Source: Favolaschia claudopus
Lineage: Eukaryota; Basidiomycota; Agaricomycetes; Agaricales; Mycenaceae
Length of the DNA stretch: 64,000 bases
Reading direction: 5' to 3'
Assembly (NCBI GenBank): GCA_037176885.1
Contig: JAWWNJ010000059.1
Span: forward strand, 558,001-622,000
A program made the position numbers and the translations under genes. How positions within the stretch are numbered: the stretch's first letter is position 1; each line of letters begins with the position of its first letter. The notes under the pieces are model-generated. The model had not been told where the DNA came from. It searched no databases and worked only from the letters and a program-made list of their open reading frames with translations. Of this stretch, positions 12,143 to 23,302 are shown one piece after another.

Positions 12143-12936
12143 TAGTGCGCAGAGCCCGCGTGGCTCCCGGTGGCTCTCACGGCATGCGCTGTGGAGCGGC
12201 TACGCGCTATGGTGGCTCATTCGGTGGCTGGAAGAACAACTTGAAATTCATTTTCTTCGGCATTTTTTCATCCCCCTGGATGACCTCGAAGCGTTAGGCT
12301 CCCAAACCCCCAGGAAGCACACCAAGGTTCCACGCCAACCGTCGGTTTTGCAAGAACCGGCCAAAAACGCACCAAATAAAGCGGGAAACTGGTAACCTAA
12401 CCACGACACCTCACTACATTGAGGTATAGTCACAGAGGTACCATGTAGATACAGCCGTTTTGGAAACAATATAAGTACGGGTTTCGATTGAGTGGTGCTC
12501 GTTCGTTTGTGCTTACGTTTGTTGACGATTCTGTCATCGGCCAAGCCGGGAGCACCACTTTGTGGGGCGTTGCCGTACCACATCAAGTGCCGCTGGTCCC
12601 TTGTTCTGGGCCTTGCTCGCAAGTCATGGCCCCCCTGTCGAGCTCTGGGCAAGTAGCAGCTGAGTCTTGATCCTCAGTTCTGTTAACCCCCTGTTTTTTC
12701 CTGGTGTTCTTTGGGTGGAAGCGAAAATCAGATTCGGCTGAAGTGGAGCTGGTGACGGGAAGCAAAACAAAGGTAAGCACAAACGAATGAGCACCACTTG
12801 ATCAAAACCCGTATATTGTTTCCAAAACGGCTGTACTTGAAGCCCCACCTGCAACGCGGGCGACGAGCATATGCCGTAGCCGCTCCACAGCGCATGCCGT
12901 GAGAGCCACTGGGTGGCTACCGGTGGCTCTGCGCAA
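12143..12936. mobile_element. GC-rich TA-type MITE interrupted by another MITE
   Basis: TAGTGCGCAGAGCC at the left is matched by GGCTCTGCGCA at the right. A perfect inverted match of about 33 bp including CGGCATGCGCTGTGGAGCG lies within each arm. The last bases at the right are altered, so the target duplication is not intact. The element at 12450-12835 is inserted inside it. The arms resemble those of the element at 57566. Confidence 0.7.
12450..12835. mobile_element. TA-flanked MITE of the CAGCCG family, copy B
   Basis: The ends TACAGCCGTTTTGGAAACAA and TTGTTTCCAAAAC..GGCTGTA are inverted, with AGTGGTGCTC/GAGCACCACT further in. It is the reverse-oriented relative of 9921-10287. Confidence 0.9.
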
Positions 12937-13652
12937 AGTCCGAATATCGAAGGGGTACACCGCCAATTTGGCGGGAGCTCCCGGTGAAATCCGGATTCCC
13001 ATATTCCAAGAAAGGTTGCTGGGAGATAAAAAGACACAATCCCCGGAGCTTTTCAAAATTGGATATCTCAGAAATGTCCCAGCAGCAGCTTTGCAGCATA
13101 TATTCAGTTCAGGCTCTCAGAAAATTTCAGATAATTTGTGCATTTCCAATGACAGAAAAACAGCTTGATTGAATGCAACCCATACTATCCTACTTACGTA
13201 AACGACCGCGTCCTACATCTGACTCAGTCTGACTCTATACATGAATATGGGGAGGATAAGAGAACTTTGATGACCAAGAACAGCGTTGACAGCATGGTTT
13301 GAGGCAATTCGAGGCTTGAGAGTCTTGAGATTTAAGTTCAAGGTGGCTGGCTTGCATTTGGGGTTACAGATCCTGGATTTGCGAGACTTCGGCTCTTGAC
13401 GAAAGCATTGCTGCATTGACCAGTGGACACCACTCTCGAGTCTTGACGAAACCTTGACGAACAACATTGCAGTCACTTGCAGGTTGGCTTGAGGGCTTGG
13501 TGACAACTTTGACGAATGTATGCACCGAAGGAAACAAAGATGGAGATGTCTGAGGGGAGCGGCGTCAGGGAGAAGGAAAGAACGTTCGAGAGGTGCTGTG
13601 ACGTGGCGCCAAGTTCCGTTTCACACGTCTCGCTTATACGGCGCATGGACCA
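12937..13652. other. No gene recognised
   Basis: Short reading frames only. CTTGAG/CTTGAC words recur between 13260 and 13500, which looks like simple-sequence drift. Confidence 0.35.
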
Positions 13653-14911
13653 AGGACCCCCGACAACCACCTATGATGCCTGCCCGCGAAATTTTCAATT
13701 CGGATAAGACGTGCCCAAAATTCGCGCGAACCCTGCCCCAATTCGGATGAGAAATCAACTTTTCGGCGCCCAAGGCTGGTACAAAATTCGGATAAGGCAT
13801 GGCTGGCTGCCGACAGGCCTGGCTGAAATTCGGATAACATGGGCTGCCGCCGGCTTTGATGAGGATCTGCGGCTGAACATTGACGAATTTCGGTCAGTTG
13901 TCAACCAGATCATGGCAAATCAGCGAAATCTCATGTTAAGTATGATAGCGGGCCTAACTTCGTGACAAGTCGGTTACCCAATTTGGAAATCATTACTGCG
14001 ACCTCACCTTTTACTTAGGTGAATTGAAAATTGTGTAGAAAGCACTCTAAGAAGGCCAGCTAAAGATCCCCCGGTGAAAAAGTTTGAAAAGTTGAAAAAT
14101 TATTTTTGCTCCCCGGATTTCGCGCTTTTGGTCCGGGCCGACCGGTAACCGGTGGCCCTGTGATCCCATCAACGCATCAAATAGCCGCCGAGCAGACGAA
14201 AAAAAGCAAACCACAACCTTGAACTAAATGGTTCACAGTATCAGGGGAGTCTAATACCATCACAGAGCAATCTGGTGCTGTTTGGAGGGCAAATTGCAAA
14301 TTTTTAAGCGCAAAATCGCAAGTTAGGTACACACAATTTTGGAAATTTCCGCAAAAATCTCGCGCTTTTCTTACCCTAGGTTAGGGTTACTCCGTTTTCT
14401 CTGAAATGAAAAATTTTACTTCCCTATGTTCCTGCTAAATCTCAAATCTTGAAGAATTTCAACCAAAATTACGGCTTGACATGAAGTTCTGTCGGCTATC
14501 ATACAGCTGTTTTACGGTTTGTGTCCGGTTTTTGATCGAGTGGGGCATTTCGTTTCTTGTTTACACCTGTATGCCTCTGAGTCACCGTATGGCTCCACTC
14601 TGGCCTCAGATTGGGCCACCAGTGAATGCAGTGGGGCTGCGGTGGAGCGCTTGAACTGCCTCCGGCTCCTCGGCGAGGGTATGCACAAGCAATCACAGGT
14701 AAACAACTTTTGAAGAACCCCACTCCATCAAAAACCGGACAAAAACCGTAAAACAGCTGTAATATCGCGATTGTTGACCTTTTCAGGCAGTGGCGGGAAT
14801 TAATATGGGACGCAACGCTTCGGCAGGGCCAATGCCAGGCAGAGCTGATACCCGAGTCGAAGGAAGCATTTTCGCCGTCACCGAAAACCAAAGGAGCATC
14901 TGCAGGACCTG
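13653..14911. mobile_element. Sister copy of the hAT-like element, right end missing
   Basis: It begins AGGACCCCCGACAACCACCT like the element at 10327 and shares the AATTCGGATAA repeats. After about 14761 it also shares the right-hand section (GAAGCATTTTCGCCGTCACC). It stops near 14911 without the terminal repeat. It lacks both MITEs present in the 10327 copy but carries its own at 14502. Confidence 0.8.
14502..14761. mobile_element. TA-MITE nested in the sister element
   Basis: TACAGCTGTTTTACGG and its reverse complement, then inverted GAGTGGGGC/GCCCCACTC-type arms, with TA on both sides. The flanks CTATCA..TAATATCG match the undisturbed CATAATATCG near 11731. Confidence 0.88.
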
Positions 14912-14925
14912 AAGTGGATCAAATT

Positions 14926-16020
14926 TCATTCATTTGGGAGGTTAACATAGACAAAACCTGAATAACCGTCATCATCAGATTTAACAAACACGACCTTGAC
15001 ACAACCGCTGGGAGTTTCAATTGTGGGTTTGATCCTGGAAAAAACCAGATCTTTTTGACGACCCTTTGAGCACCATTGACCAAGGCTAGTAAGAATTATT
15101 AGTTGCGGCTTTGCAAGTATCTCCACCAAATACCGTTCGATGTCCAAACATTGCGAGTGATCATGACCCGAGCTCCTTCAGCAATAAGCACCTCTTGCTC
15201 CAGCCCATCAGCGTCCTCTTCAGAAGCCTTGCTAGCTTCACGGCTGTTGTGCTCGGCCCGGCAAAGCAAAACCGGTTTTCCCAACGATGCAAGACAGCGA
15301 GTGCTGACTCCCTCCTTAGTTGGGAGCAGATGCAATACATCTTCGAAACCTTTTCGCTCTTCTGCTGAGACGCGATCCCAAAATCTGGTAGAGAATAGAG
15401 TGTGATCCTCAGCTGTTGTCTTGTATTCTCGAAGTCGCATTAATGCATCACGAAATTTTATCTGCTCTGGATCATCTCCTTGTTGCCAAAAGACTGTTTG
15501 CAGTGTGACTGATTGTGTGTCGCACCTGTACAATCTCTCAGGACCCCCTGATAATCGCTTTGAAGGCTAGGTCCAGATGTCGACCAAATCGCCAATTTTT
15601 GTCCGGACGTTTTTGGGCTCAAGATTTTGATTTTTGCCCGGACAGGACCTAGCTGTGAATGACGTAATGCGACAAATAGGGCAAATTCTGGTTCCCACGA
15701 GGCTCAAAACGCGTTTTTTTTTCTCCATAACCACCGCTTTTGGTGCTTCCTGGTCAGATTCAATCATCATTCACCACATTCAACACAATCCACAAGGATC
15801 TGGAGGTAAAATGGGCAGCTGTTTTTGATTTTGACCAACCCATCGGGCGCCATTTTATAAAATTTTGTCCGGACACGAACCTAGCTATGTATCCCCGTCT
15901 CCAGGCCCAATTTTTGTCCGGTTGGGACCTAGGTTTTGGGCCAAAATTGGCCATTTTTGTCCGGAAAGTGGGCTAGGCTCCAAGGGTATTATCCGGGGTC
16001 CTAATCTCTCGAAGTCTATT
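14926..16020 (-). pseudogene. Pif1-like helicase fragment of Helitron type
   Basis: The minus strand encodes the C-terminal part of a Pif1-like DNA helicase of the kind found in fungal Helitrons and related genes. Visible are DFERLYR, FRDALMRLREY..TAEDH, EDVLHLLPTKEGV, EGARVMITRNVWTSN and, after a 48-nt intron (about 15147-15100), a LVNGAQRVVKKIWF motif with P..LKLPAVV. An 11-nt insertion just after this motif shifts the frame before VFVK..DGYSG. The Walker motifs and the N-terminal half are absent. The exon is split by a hAT-like MITE at 15540-16002. It is not functional. Confidence 0.7.
15540..16002. mobile_element. hAT-like MITE inside the helicase remnant
   Basis: Ends AGGACCCCCTGATAAT and ATTATCCGGGGTCCT are imperfect inverted repeats, flanked by the exact 8-bp duplication AATCTCTC (15532-15539 and 16003-16010). 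TTTTGTCCGG followed by GACCTAGCT-like words repeats at least four times in both orientations. The AGGACCCC start is shared with the larger element at 10327, so both may use the same transposase. Confidence 0.88.
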
Positions 16021-17174
16021 TAGCCACACTTTACGTTGAAACGATGCACCAAACTTAAACGGCTAGTGAAATCCAACTAAGAAAGAGTAGACACCCAAAC
16101 TTATCCAAAATCCAACCAGTAACAACTCTAGTCTCCCAATGTCAGAATCCGATAAACTAAAAATTAAGACAGCCGACGTCACCCCGATGCGGCACCCTTA
16201 ATAGTACTATTATGCCCAACGGGTTTGAATTTGCACATTGCTTCTGAATCCCTGATATTTTCCGTTCCCCCGTCCATCGTTTGGTTCCGGACTTTCTCGA
16301 ACTTCATTCCTTGGTCAATTCTACTCAATATCCCCAAGCCACCTGAGCTACAACGAAAGGAAAGTGGTCGAAAAGTCTTATATCATGTTTTCCGCGTCCG
16401 CAGTACAGCATATTTACAGCTCTTGTCTACAGTTTCCGTTTATCCGTAGCTACAGCTTTGCTACATATTTAACTACCCACTTCACGGAGACGTACTTCAG
16501 CCGTTCACTCTATTCGCGTCCGTCTGAGACTGTCGGGAAAATCAAAAAAGGGGTGTTGGACCTGGATAGCTAGGCCTTGTAAGGTCTAATAAGGCCGTTG
16601 GGGAAAAGGAGGGTTACAAGGTTCAAATACGTACCAAATACTACATACAAGGCCTTATAACACAGGGAATAATGAGACTTGTAAGGCCTTACAAGAGGCC
16701 TTACAAGGCATGTTCGGCGGGGTTAAGCAAAGGTATTGCCACTTCATCTTCTTTGTAGTGCGTCTGCTGAGTTGACTTTGTAACGACTTGGTGAGTATTG
16801 AATATGATTTGTATGTCGGAGTACCGGCCTACAGCAGGGGGAGCTTGTGTAAATTGTTACTGGAAGCACTCAAATTAACAATGTCAATGTTGCGCTGTTG
16901 TTTGGGGCATAATTCGGCCAGATTCCTTTCTCGCACATAATCTACTGTTGTGAACAAAACATTAACAACACCTCGTCGAGAACCTGCCCCTCTGTACCGT
17001 GTATGAAAAGGAGAACTGTATTTTTCATTTCCGTTAAGCAGCTTTGGGCAGGATCAATCACCCGTGCACCATCAGTTGAAAGGGTGCGTCATCAGTTGCA
17101 TATTGCTTTTGGTTGACGGCTCTGATAAAAGGGGGAGCAAGCTCCCCCAATTACTATCAGAATAACATGTTGGG
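16021..17174. other. Non-coding, with a palindrome cluster
   Basis: No gene recognised. Between about 16565 and 16715 the word AAGGCCTTGTA and its complement recur, including the perfect palindrome CTTGTAAGGCCTTACAAG near 16680. I could not find ends of an element around it. Confidence 0.45.
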
Positions 17175-17257
17175 TATGTGGACAATGGTCCACATAGGAG
17201 AGGAAGCTTGCTTCAGTCCGTACACGCAATTTACTGAATTACATACTACATAGTACA
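17175..17257 (+). repeat. Dispersed repeat shared with 53306-53398
   Basis: TATGTGGACAATGGTCCACA and the following sequence through AATTTACTGAATTACATACT are nearly identical, in reverse complement, to 53306-53398. The first 20 bases form a hairpin around GTGGACAATGGTCCAC. Confidence 0.8.
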
Positions 17258-17475
17258 GAGTAAGTATGTACACTCGCCGGTCTATTCTAAGTATTCCTGC
17301 AACTGTTGAAAAGGCTCAAGAAATTGAAATTCATTAAGAATATCCTGTATATATATTGATTCCATAAGTATTGAGTTTGAAACCCAAAGCCTCTCTCCGC
17401 TCCAAATCAACTCTGAGCATCTGACGCACTGTGGTTTCATTTGGCTTCTGCAATCTTTGCAACAGGAAAGTCCGT

Positions 17476-17682
17476 TTAACCTTCATGAATAGATGTTATT
17501 GGTGTTTGCCCGGCCGTTTCAAGAATTCTATGATGCCACGCATAACGCTGCGGTCGTTTCTGGTTTCCGACGATGCGTCGCGGACGAAGAGCTCCATTCT
17601 TGAGAGCTGCATGGCACTTTGGGCACTTGAGACATGAGACAAAGAAATGGGGGAGCCAAAGGAAAACACGAGGCTGGTAAAG
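17476..17682 (-). pseudogene. Zinc-ribbon fragment resembling DUF6729
   Basis: One frame reads FLWLPHFFV followed by CPKCHAALKNG and LRPRRIVG. A W-P-F segment, a C-x2-C pair, then an R-R-V block is the pattern I associate with the DUF6729 domain of basidiomycete transposon-linked proteins (recognition only). The expected second Cys pair is not present before the stop. It is an isolated remnant. Confidence 0.4.
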
Positions 17683-17909
17683 CGACGGGGGATTAAATTG
17701 CTGGCCCTCCAGCGCAAGAACTGGTTCAGGAGGAGGATGGATCCAGAATGATCATCGATATCCTGGAGAAGTACTCTTGCCAAAGCTCCGCGGCCGGAGA
17801 AGCTTGGTACCCTGTTTCTGAAACACCGACGGTTGTATGGTTCTGCGGAACAATGTATATAGCCATGCGGGCATGCCCTTCGGCTGTGTGAACGAAGCTG
17901 TCGGCGAAG

Positions 17910-18390
17910 TCAGCTATCAGTCACTGAGTAACGAAGATCCCACGAACCTTTACCACCATCTACCACCTTCTCCTTATTCCGTGCTCCCCTAGGCTCGCTC
18001 TCATCGTCTTCGTTCTCCGAATCCATGTCTTCATCGTCGCTGTCCGCCTCGTATGCGAAGGTTTCGCGTTTGGAGAAGAAGACATCTTATCGTAGATTGA
18101 GTATGACGCGAAACGGTAAAGAAATGCGGGCCACTCACGCGCACCGGATTTCTTGGATGCGTCCTTCAGCTGTTCAGCAGACAGCAAGGTGTTAGATGGT
18201 GGTGGTAGCGTACAGATGTCGACGCAATTTGTGAATGCTCTGGTCGAAGGTGAGCAGGCTATTGAATTGAAGTAAGTCCTAAACACGTACCTCCTAACGC
18301 CTCGCGCTCAATCCGAGCTATTTCTTGTTCTGCTTCGGGTGTGAAATGGCCAAATTCGAAATATTCGTCGTATTCGTCTGCCGAGTCCAT
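17910..18390 (-). CDS. Small acidic hypothetical protein, three exons
   Basis: It starts at ATG 18390 (MDSADEYDEYFEFG). Exon 1 ends at GTACGT near 18292. The likely acceptor is TCAATAG near 18253, leading into an exon ending ..LKDASKKS near 18146. A second intron starts GTGCGC and ends GATAAG near 18088. The third exon opens with FFSKRETFAYE and a run of Asp/Glu, and ends ..YSVTDS at the stop 17912-17910. The frame stays open across both joints. About 120 residues in total. The TPEAEQEIARIERE opening and SVTD ending recall the N-terminal part of fungal exonuclease V, but no catalytic region follows, so I do not assign it. It may be a truncated gene. Confidence 0.45.
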
Positions 18391-18638
18391 TGACCGAGTT
18401 TGCTGTGATGTAGAAGCGGCTTCAGCAGGCAGAACCCATGGATTTTGACGGGCCGGAGTCGGAAGGGTATATCACAGTACAGGATTGGGCGGATTTGAGG
18501 CTCGATTTCGATTTGGATTTACCGTGGGTCACGGTCGTCACGTCTGCTGTCATTCGGCAGGATCGTCTCGGCATCAGACGGCAGAAATAAATAGTCTCAC
18601 TTGGTTTCATTCCCCTCTCCTACTATCGGCCTGTCGCG

Positions 18639-19016
18639 CAGTCTCCTACCCAGCCTCACTTCCGAGTGTTGGGGAGTCACTGAGGGCGTAGATTCACTGT
18701 GAATTCACTATGTGTAAAATCAATTGACAAATTTGATCTTATTACTCCCGAACTTCAAACCCCCCGTTTCTGAGTGCCTGGAACCTGGCACCTATTTCTG
18801 TGAAGTCGCAAGATATCGACAACAAATATTTTTCCGAAATGTGGCTATGTTGTTTACAGTTGTTTTATGCCAGCCTCCCTGGAGAGTGTTGGGGGTTTGA
18901 AGTTCGGGAGTAATAAGATCAAATTTGTCAATTGATATTACACATAGTGAATTCACAGTGAATCTACGCCCTCAGTGACTCCCCAACACTCGGAAGTGAG
19001 GCTGGGTAGGAGACTG
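18639..19016. mobile_element. Mutator-like MITE with 126-bp terminal inverted repeats
   Basis: Arms 18639-18764 and 18891-19016 are inverted copies with one mismatch seen (CAGTCTCCTACCCAGCCTCA..). The exact 9-bp direct repeat CCTGTCGCG flanks it (18630-18638 and 19017-19025). Long inverted repeats with a 9-bp duplication are the hallmark of Mutator-like elements. The 126-bp centre has no coding capacity. Confidence 0.93.
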
Positions 19017-19062
19017 CCTGTCGCGGTTTCTGTTCGCTCTAACTAGGAAATCTAACTTCTAA

Positions 19063-19275
19063 TAGAGGGTTTGCGATGAGCCATTGGAGCCATTGAATGG
19101 CTGACGATTTCCCGATTAGGGAACTTTGATGGCTCAAAAATTGATGTCAAATTATACAAGAGGTCCCTGGAATGAAGTTTGGATGCTGAGACCAGGGTTA
19201 ACCTTTTTCAATGCGCCTGGATTTCGACTTTTGTGTAGCCACTAGCCATCTAATGGCTGCATCGCAAACTCGCTA
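19063..19275. mobile_element. TA-MITE of the GAGGGTTTGCG family, copy 1
   Basis: TAGAGGGTTTGCGATGAGCC at the left pairs with ..GCATCGCAAACTCGCTA at the right. TA flanks both ends. A diverged copy is at 58621-58833. Confidence 0.85.
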
Positions 19276-20500
19276 ATACCGGGAAAAAGCGCCCTGGGAC
19301 GCGTTCAAAATTTGTTCCGGCTCAAGCGGCAAAAATGTACGTGATACGTGGGTTGATCCACAGCTGATCCCGCGGACTTTTCCGAAGTTTTCAGTGTCAC
19401 ACTGACTGAAATCCAAATCCCCAAATCCGCCAAATCCGCTACTGTGATATACCCTATTTTAAGCCTCGGGCTTACCAAATAAATATTCAGCACCTTGTGT
19501 CGGGAAAACTGGGTTTTGCTTGTAAGGGATTGAGATGGCTTACGGCCTTGTGGAGCCTGGAGACATCTTGCAACCAGGTGGCGGGCGCGGTTATAATCCA
19601 TCTCAAGTTGTTTTGATCCGTTTCAACCTTACCCAATTTCAACGTGAAAAAAATATGAATCCAGTAATTAATATCCTTGTTTTTGATTTGCAGATGAAAT
19701 ATAACAATTGCTCATTCAATATCCTTGTTTTTGTTGTGAATGAAGGGCAACTATGCGCCTAAAGGGATTGGTATATAGATGGGTGTGGTGGATTGCGACC
19801 TTGCGGCGGCTTGAGATAGGGTAATCCGTTGGAGTGGCTTATGAGCCTCGGGGTGGAGTAGAAGACTCCATAATCCCGAAACTATGCGTCATAAGCCACG
19901 CTCCGCTTACGACCTTGTAGTGGCTTGGGACCCAGCCCAAGCCACCAGAAGCAAAACTACATTTTTCCGACATGTATACATACTTCACCTCGCACCACCT
20001 CAAAGTCATCGCTCTGTGTCAAAACCCCTGCAAAGTAAAAAAAGCTGTGGAAAATTGAAATCATCACAATTCTTCAAACGCTGCTGACATCCTAATTTTG
20101 TGTCTACTAAGTAACTTCAAACTGCGACAATTTCCTTTTTTTCATGTGGCCTTTTATCTTTGATATCGAAGTAGAGTACTATATTGGGAGCTTTTTTTGC
20201 ACCTTAATATCTGATATTAACTGTGGGGAGCACTACCTACTAGGTTCGTCACATTGAAAACCCGAATTTCGGCCTGATTTACTTTATTTTTCGGCACTGA
20301 TGGCGCTCTGGCGGCTTTAGAAACCACGATTTTTTTTTCTGAAAATGCGCGCTTACGCTTAGTTTAGAGGAGCTGAGTCGCCCTATCTAGTCAAATATTA
20401 AAACCTCTGTCAGATGGCTGGTTCGCGAAATAGACCTCTCAGATTGGACCATGTTTTACTCTATGTGATGATTGCCTCGGTACAAGTATTTACGGTATGC
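19276..20500. other. No gene; old repeat near 20270-20470
   Basis: The segment 20270-20470 (GGTTCGCGAAATAGACCTCT and flanks) is a diverged, reverse-oriented relative of the element at 56044-56318. Otherwise no coding signature was found. Confidence 0.45.
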
Positions 20501-22476
20501 CTAGAGACGGTTTGTCTTTCTTTTCTCCCCGCTTCCAAAGTTCTTGCGCCTGCATAGTTTGATTGGGTGAGCGCTGGAGATCAAGTAGGGAGTACACTTA
20601 CGCATCATCGAAACTCTTCTGCCTCTGCGACCCCGATGTCAGAGCAGAGCGAGACTCTTGGATACACTCCGGTTCCCCCATATCGAGTGTTTCCTAGCGT
20701 GCGTATTCACAGTGACGACTCTAACAACTCAGGCATCATGGACTCACCTCGATAACGGGAGCGGGCCCACTTCTCCAGGGGGGGATCTGATAATCTTAGT
20801 GTCTGCTGACTTAGACTCCGCCGCAGCTGGCATCTTCTCTGCAGCTTCAGGCTCCTCTAGTTCCTGCTTACTGCATACACTTAGAATTGCGACAAGCATC
20901 TCTGTAACTGATATGGCCAGTCATCAGTGGGGTGCAAGAGAGAGAGAGAGAGCTCACATTCCTCTCTTCTAAAAAAGGAAGACTCCATGAAAACGCGTTC
21001 ATAAAGTTTGGCAACCAGTAAGGATGCGGCACGCAGTTGAATTGCCTGATGTTGAGAGTATTGGCCTCATATTTGAGAATTGCGGCTTTATTGTTATACA
21101 TGTCCAGGTAGTTTGGCGCAGAGAAAATGGTTATTACAGAAGGAAACCCGGTCGACTTTGATTTGCTGTACATCCGGTACCTGCAAATGAGTTATGAGCA
21201 TCGCGAAGCTTAGGCGTGACTAGTCGAACCCTGCGTCTTGAGCCTCGTGAGCACGAATAATGGATAGTAAGTTGTTCCTTTCAAGGAACTGGGAAGCAGC
21301 TTGATGGCTGTTATTGGACTTCAGAGTGTGCTGGTAAGAAGACCAAAGGGTGGCCTACGTAAAGAGATACGAGCAGCCGCGGACATGTTTGTGGAGAAAG
21401 CTCTCCTTCGTATTTTCAAAGTCCAATGCAGGGTCAGCCCACAAAAGGTCACACATGAGCCCTGTTTTCGGAGGCTCACGGAAACGTTCAATCTATGCAG
21501 ACAAAATAAGGGACCTCCACCGACGCGAATGAAGAGTCTTACAGCGCCAATGTCGTCAAGCGTATTCAGTTCCGGGGATAAACCCCCATGTAGGCACAGT
21601 TCATCACAGCTGCGAGGGGAAGAGCGTTAGATGACTCTATACAAGCGTCGTATACACTTTCTGAGTACTTCCGTGTGCCTGGTCACAATCGGATGTAATC
21701 AGTATGATCCAAGTGTGTGAGCAACACCTTCATACACTCTAGTCGAAACGTGAAATGATTGGTTAGCCGACATTCGTGGTTTCCTCGCAGCAGAAACACG
21801 GTGTTTGGGTGACATATCTTCAGGGACCAGAGATACAGAACGCACTAGTTTGACGCCCACCGTCAACGAAAGAAATTAAACGACTCTCCGTCTCACCTCC
21901 ATACCAAAAGAGCCCCGATCCACATAGTCACCCAGGAAGAGATAGTTCATGTCCGCCCGGTCTCCGCCCACTTCAAAGATCTTGAGAAGATCATACTGAG
22001 AAGAAAAACTGACTGAGAATGGAGAATTCGATAGGTAGCGCATACATATTGGCCATGGACATCGCCACACACTGAAATAAGTTTGGCTGACTTGTCGACG
22101 TGACGATGCTGCGACATACCAGTGGCTGGAGCATTGACTATCAGAACATTGGGCTCTCCCCGAAAGATTTTGGAAGCAGTGGACAAAATCCAGAGTGCTT
22201 GTTCCTCACTCACACGGCCTTCACCATAGAAGTGATCTTTCAAAAAGGCAATATCAGGGCAAGCCCCGTCCGTGGCGAAGAATTGAGCGGCGGTGGGGGT
22301 TCCAGCCAAGGGTAGTGATACCTAAGAATTCAATTGAACAGTCGCTTTTAGTTGGGACGCACCGCACGGGTGCACTGTAGTGCGTGTCCCTCGACTGCTT
22401 GACTCACGTTTCTCACAACGCGTTCCCGAGTGCTGATGATTGTGCCGTCTTCGAGAACATGTCGCGTCGAGTCCAT
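20501..22476 (-). pseudogene. Calcineurin A (PP2B catalytic subunit)-like gene, damaged
   Basis: The spliced minus strand gives a protein phosphatase 2B catalytic domain: LEDGTIISTRERVV (exon 1, 22476-22408), [91 protein letters not shown] and [15 protein letters not shown]. The phosphatase metal-ligand motifs (GDVHG, GDYVDRG, RGNHE and the later His residues) are all visible. Introns are mostly about 45-90 nt and keep phase. Defects: about 10 nt are lost at 21598-21602 (the QQF step between AAVMN and LCLHGG), shifting the frame. One residue is missing after RGNHEC. The intron following LEERN appears out of phase by one. Downstream only KQELEEPE and a short FDDARKNF tail remain, with no clear calmodulin-binding or autoinhibitory segment. 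It is probably a decaying paralogue rather than the housekeeping copy. Confidence 0.75.
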
Positions 22477-22516
22477 CGTAGCAACAGGCTGTTGTTCGCT
22501 AGCATGTGCGACCCTG

Positions 22517-22715
22517 GTCCTATACTTGAAAAGAGGGCCAGGCCATCAGTCGCGTGACTTTTGACAGAAAATCACGGGGTCAATGTCGAGATGTTGAGAT
22601 CGTACTAGACGTCGCGAGCGGAGCGAGCGCAGCGGGGTTTGGGGCGTGACTGAACGGAGGGAGGCCGGCGAGCGCAGCGAGTCGGCCGTGCCGGAGGCAG
22701 GGAGCTAAAGCTTGT
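22517..22715. repeat. GC-rich dispersed repeat, copy 1
   Basis: It starts CCTATACTTGAAAAGAGGGC and includes GTGACTTTTGACAGAAAATC and GGCGAGCGCAGCGAG, ending AAGCTTGT. It lies just upstream of the calcineurin-like gene. It shares both ends with the copies at 22764 and 23969 but has a different middle. Confidence 0.75.
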
Positions 22716-22763
22716 CCTATACATGAAAACACAAGGTGACGTTAGTACCGTGACTTTGACAGA

Positions 22764-23000
22764 AAGTAACGTGCTTTTTGACAGAAAATCACGGGGTCCC
22801 CGGCGCCGCGCGCCGGCGAGTGCAGCGAGCGGCAGTGCGGCGCCGCGGGCACGGAATCCAGCAAAAAATTTAAACCGGCCCGGCCCCGGGGTTTGGGGCG
22901 GAGCCCCGACAAGCTGTGCACCAGCCGTAGGGAGGCCCTGGGAGGGACGCGAGCGCAGCGAGCCGGCCCTGCCGAAGGCGGGGTGCTTAAGCTTGTTATA
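22764..23000. repeat. GC-rich dispersed repeat, copy 2
   Basis: TTGACAGAAAATCACGGGGT leads into CCCGGCGCCGCGCGCCGGCG and ends GGCGGGGTGCTTAAGCTTGT. This central block is nearly identical to 24090-24265. GC content is far above the surroundings and there is no open reading frame with recognisable motifs. Confidence 0.8.
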
Positions 23001-23088
23001 CCAATCGCACTCATTCTGGGGGTCACCGCAGTTTACTGATGGTGACCTGTCACGTGCCTCTTTGCCCGCCAATTCTACCAGATGTATT

Positions 23089-23146
23089 TAGACCGGTGAC
23101 CGATCTCTCGTGTGAAGACAATCGTTCACAGAGAGACCGGTCGATC
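23089..23146. repeat. Solo terminal repeat of the Mutator-like family
   Basis: TAGACCGGT.ACCGATCTCTCG through GACCGGTCGATC matches the outer 58 bp of the element at 30278-30666 with a few changes. It can fold on itself through the GACCGGT/ACCGGTC pair. No partner end was found, so it is an isolated remnant. Confidence 0.75.
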
Positions 23147-23302
23147 AGAGTTTGAATTCCCTTGAGGAGCCATCAAAATAAAAATGGCGTCATTTGACGC
23201 GTGGAAAGTCACGTTTGATGCTCCATCAGCGTCCAAACAACACCATCGCAGGCAGCAAAACCTTGCTCTCCGCCAAGAGGTGATAGGGCACAGGCATCAA
23301 CA

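Noticed and set aside
14370..14395. Telomere-like TTAGGG run
   Set aside because: Only one imperfect CCCTAGGTTAGGG occurrence; no array.
16660..16715. CRISPR-like or tandem repeat array
   Set aside because: The repeated AAGGCCTTGTA words are unevenly spaced palindromes in both orientations, not direct repeats with uniform spacers.
22605..23091. Overlapping long frames in the GC-rich repeat
   Set aside because: High GC removes stop codons on both strands. The frames are repeat-derived, antisense to each other and carry no domain motif.
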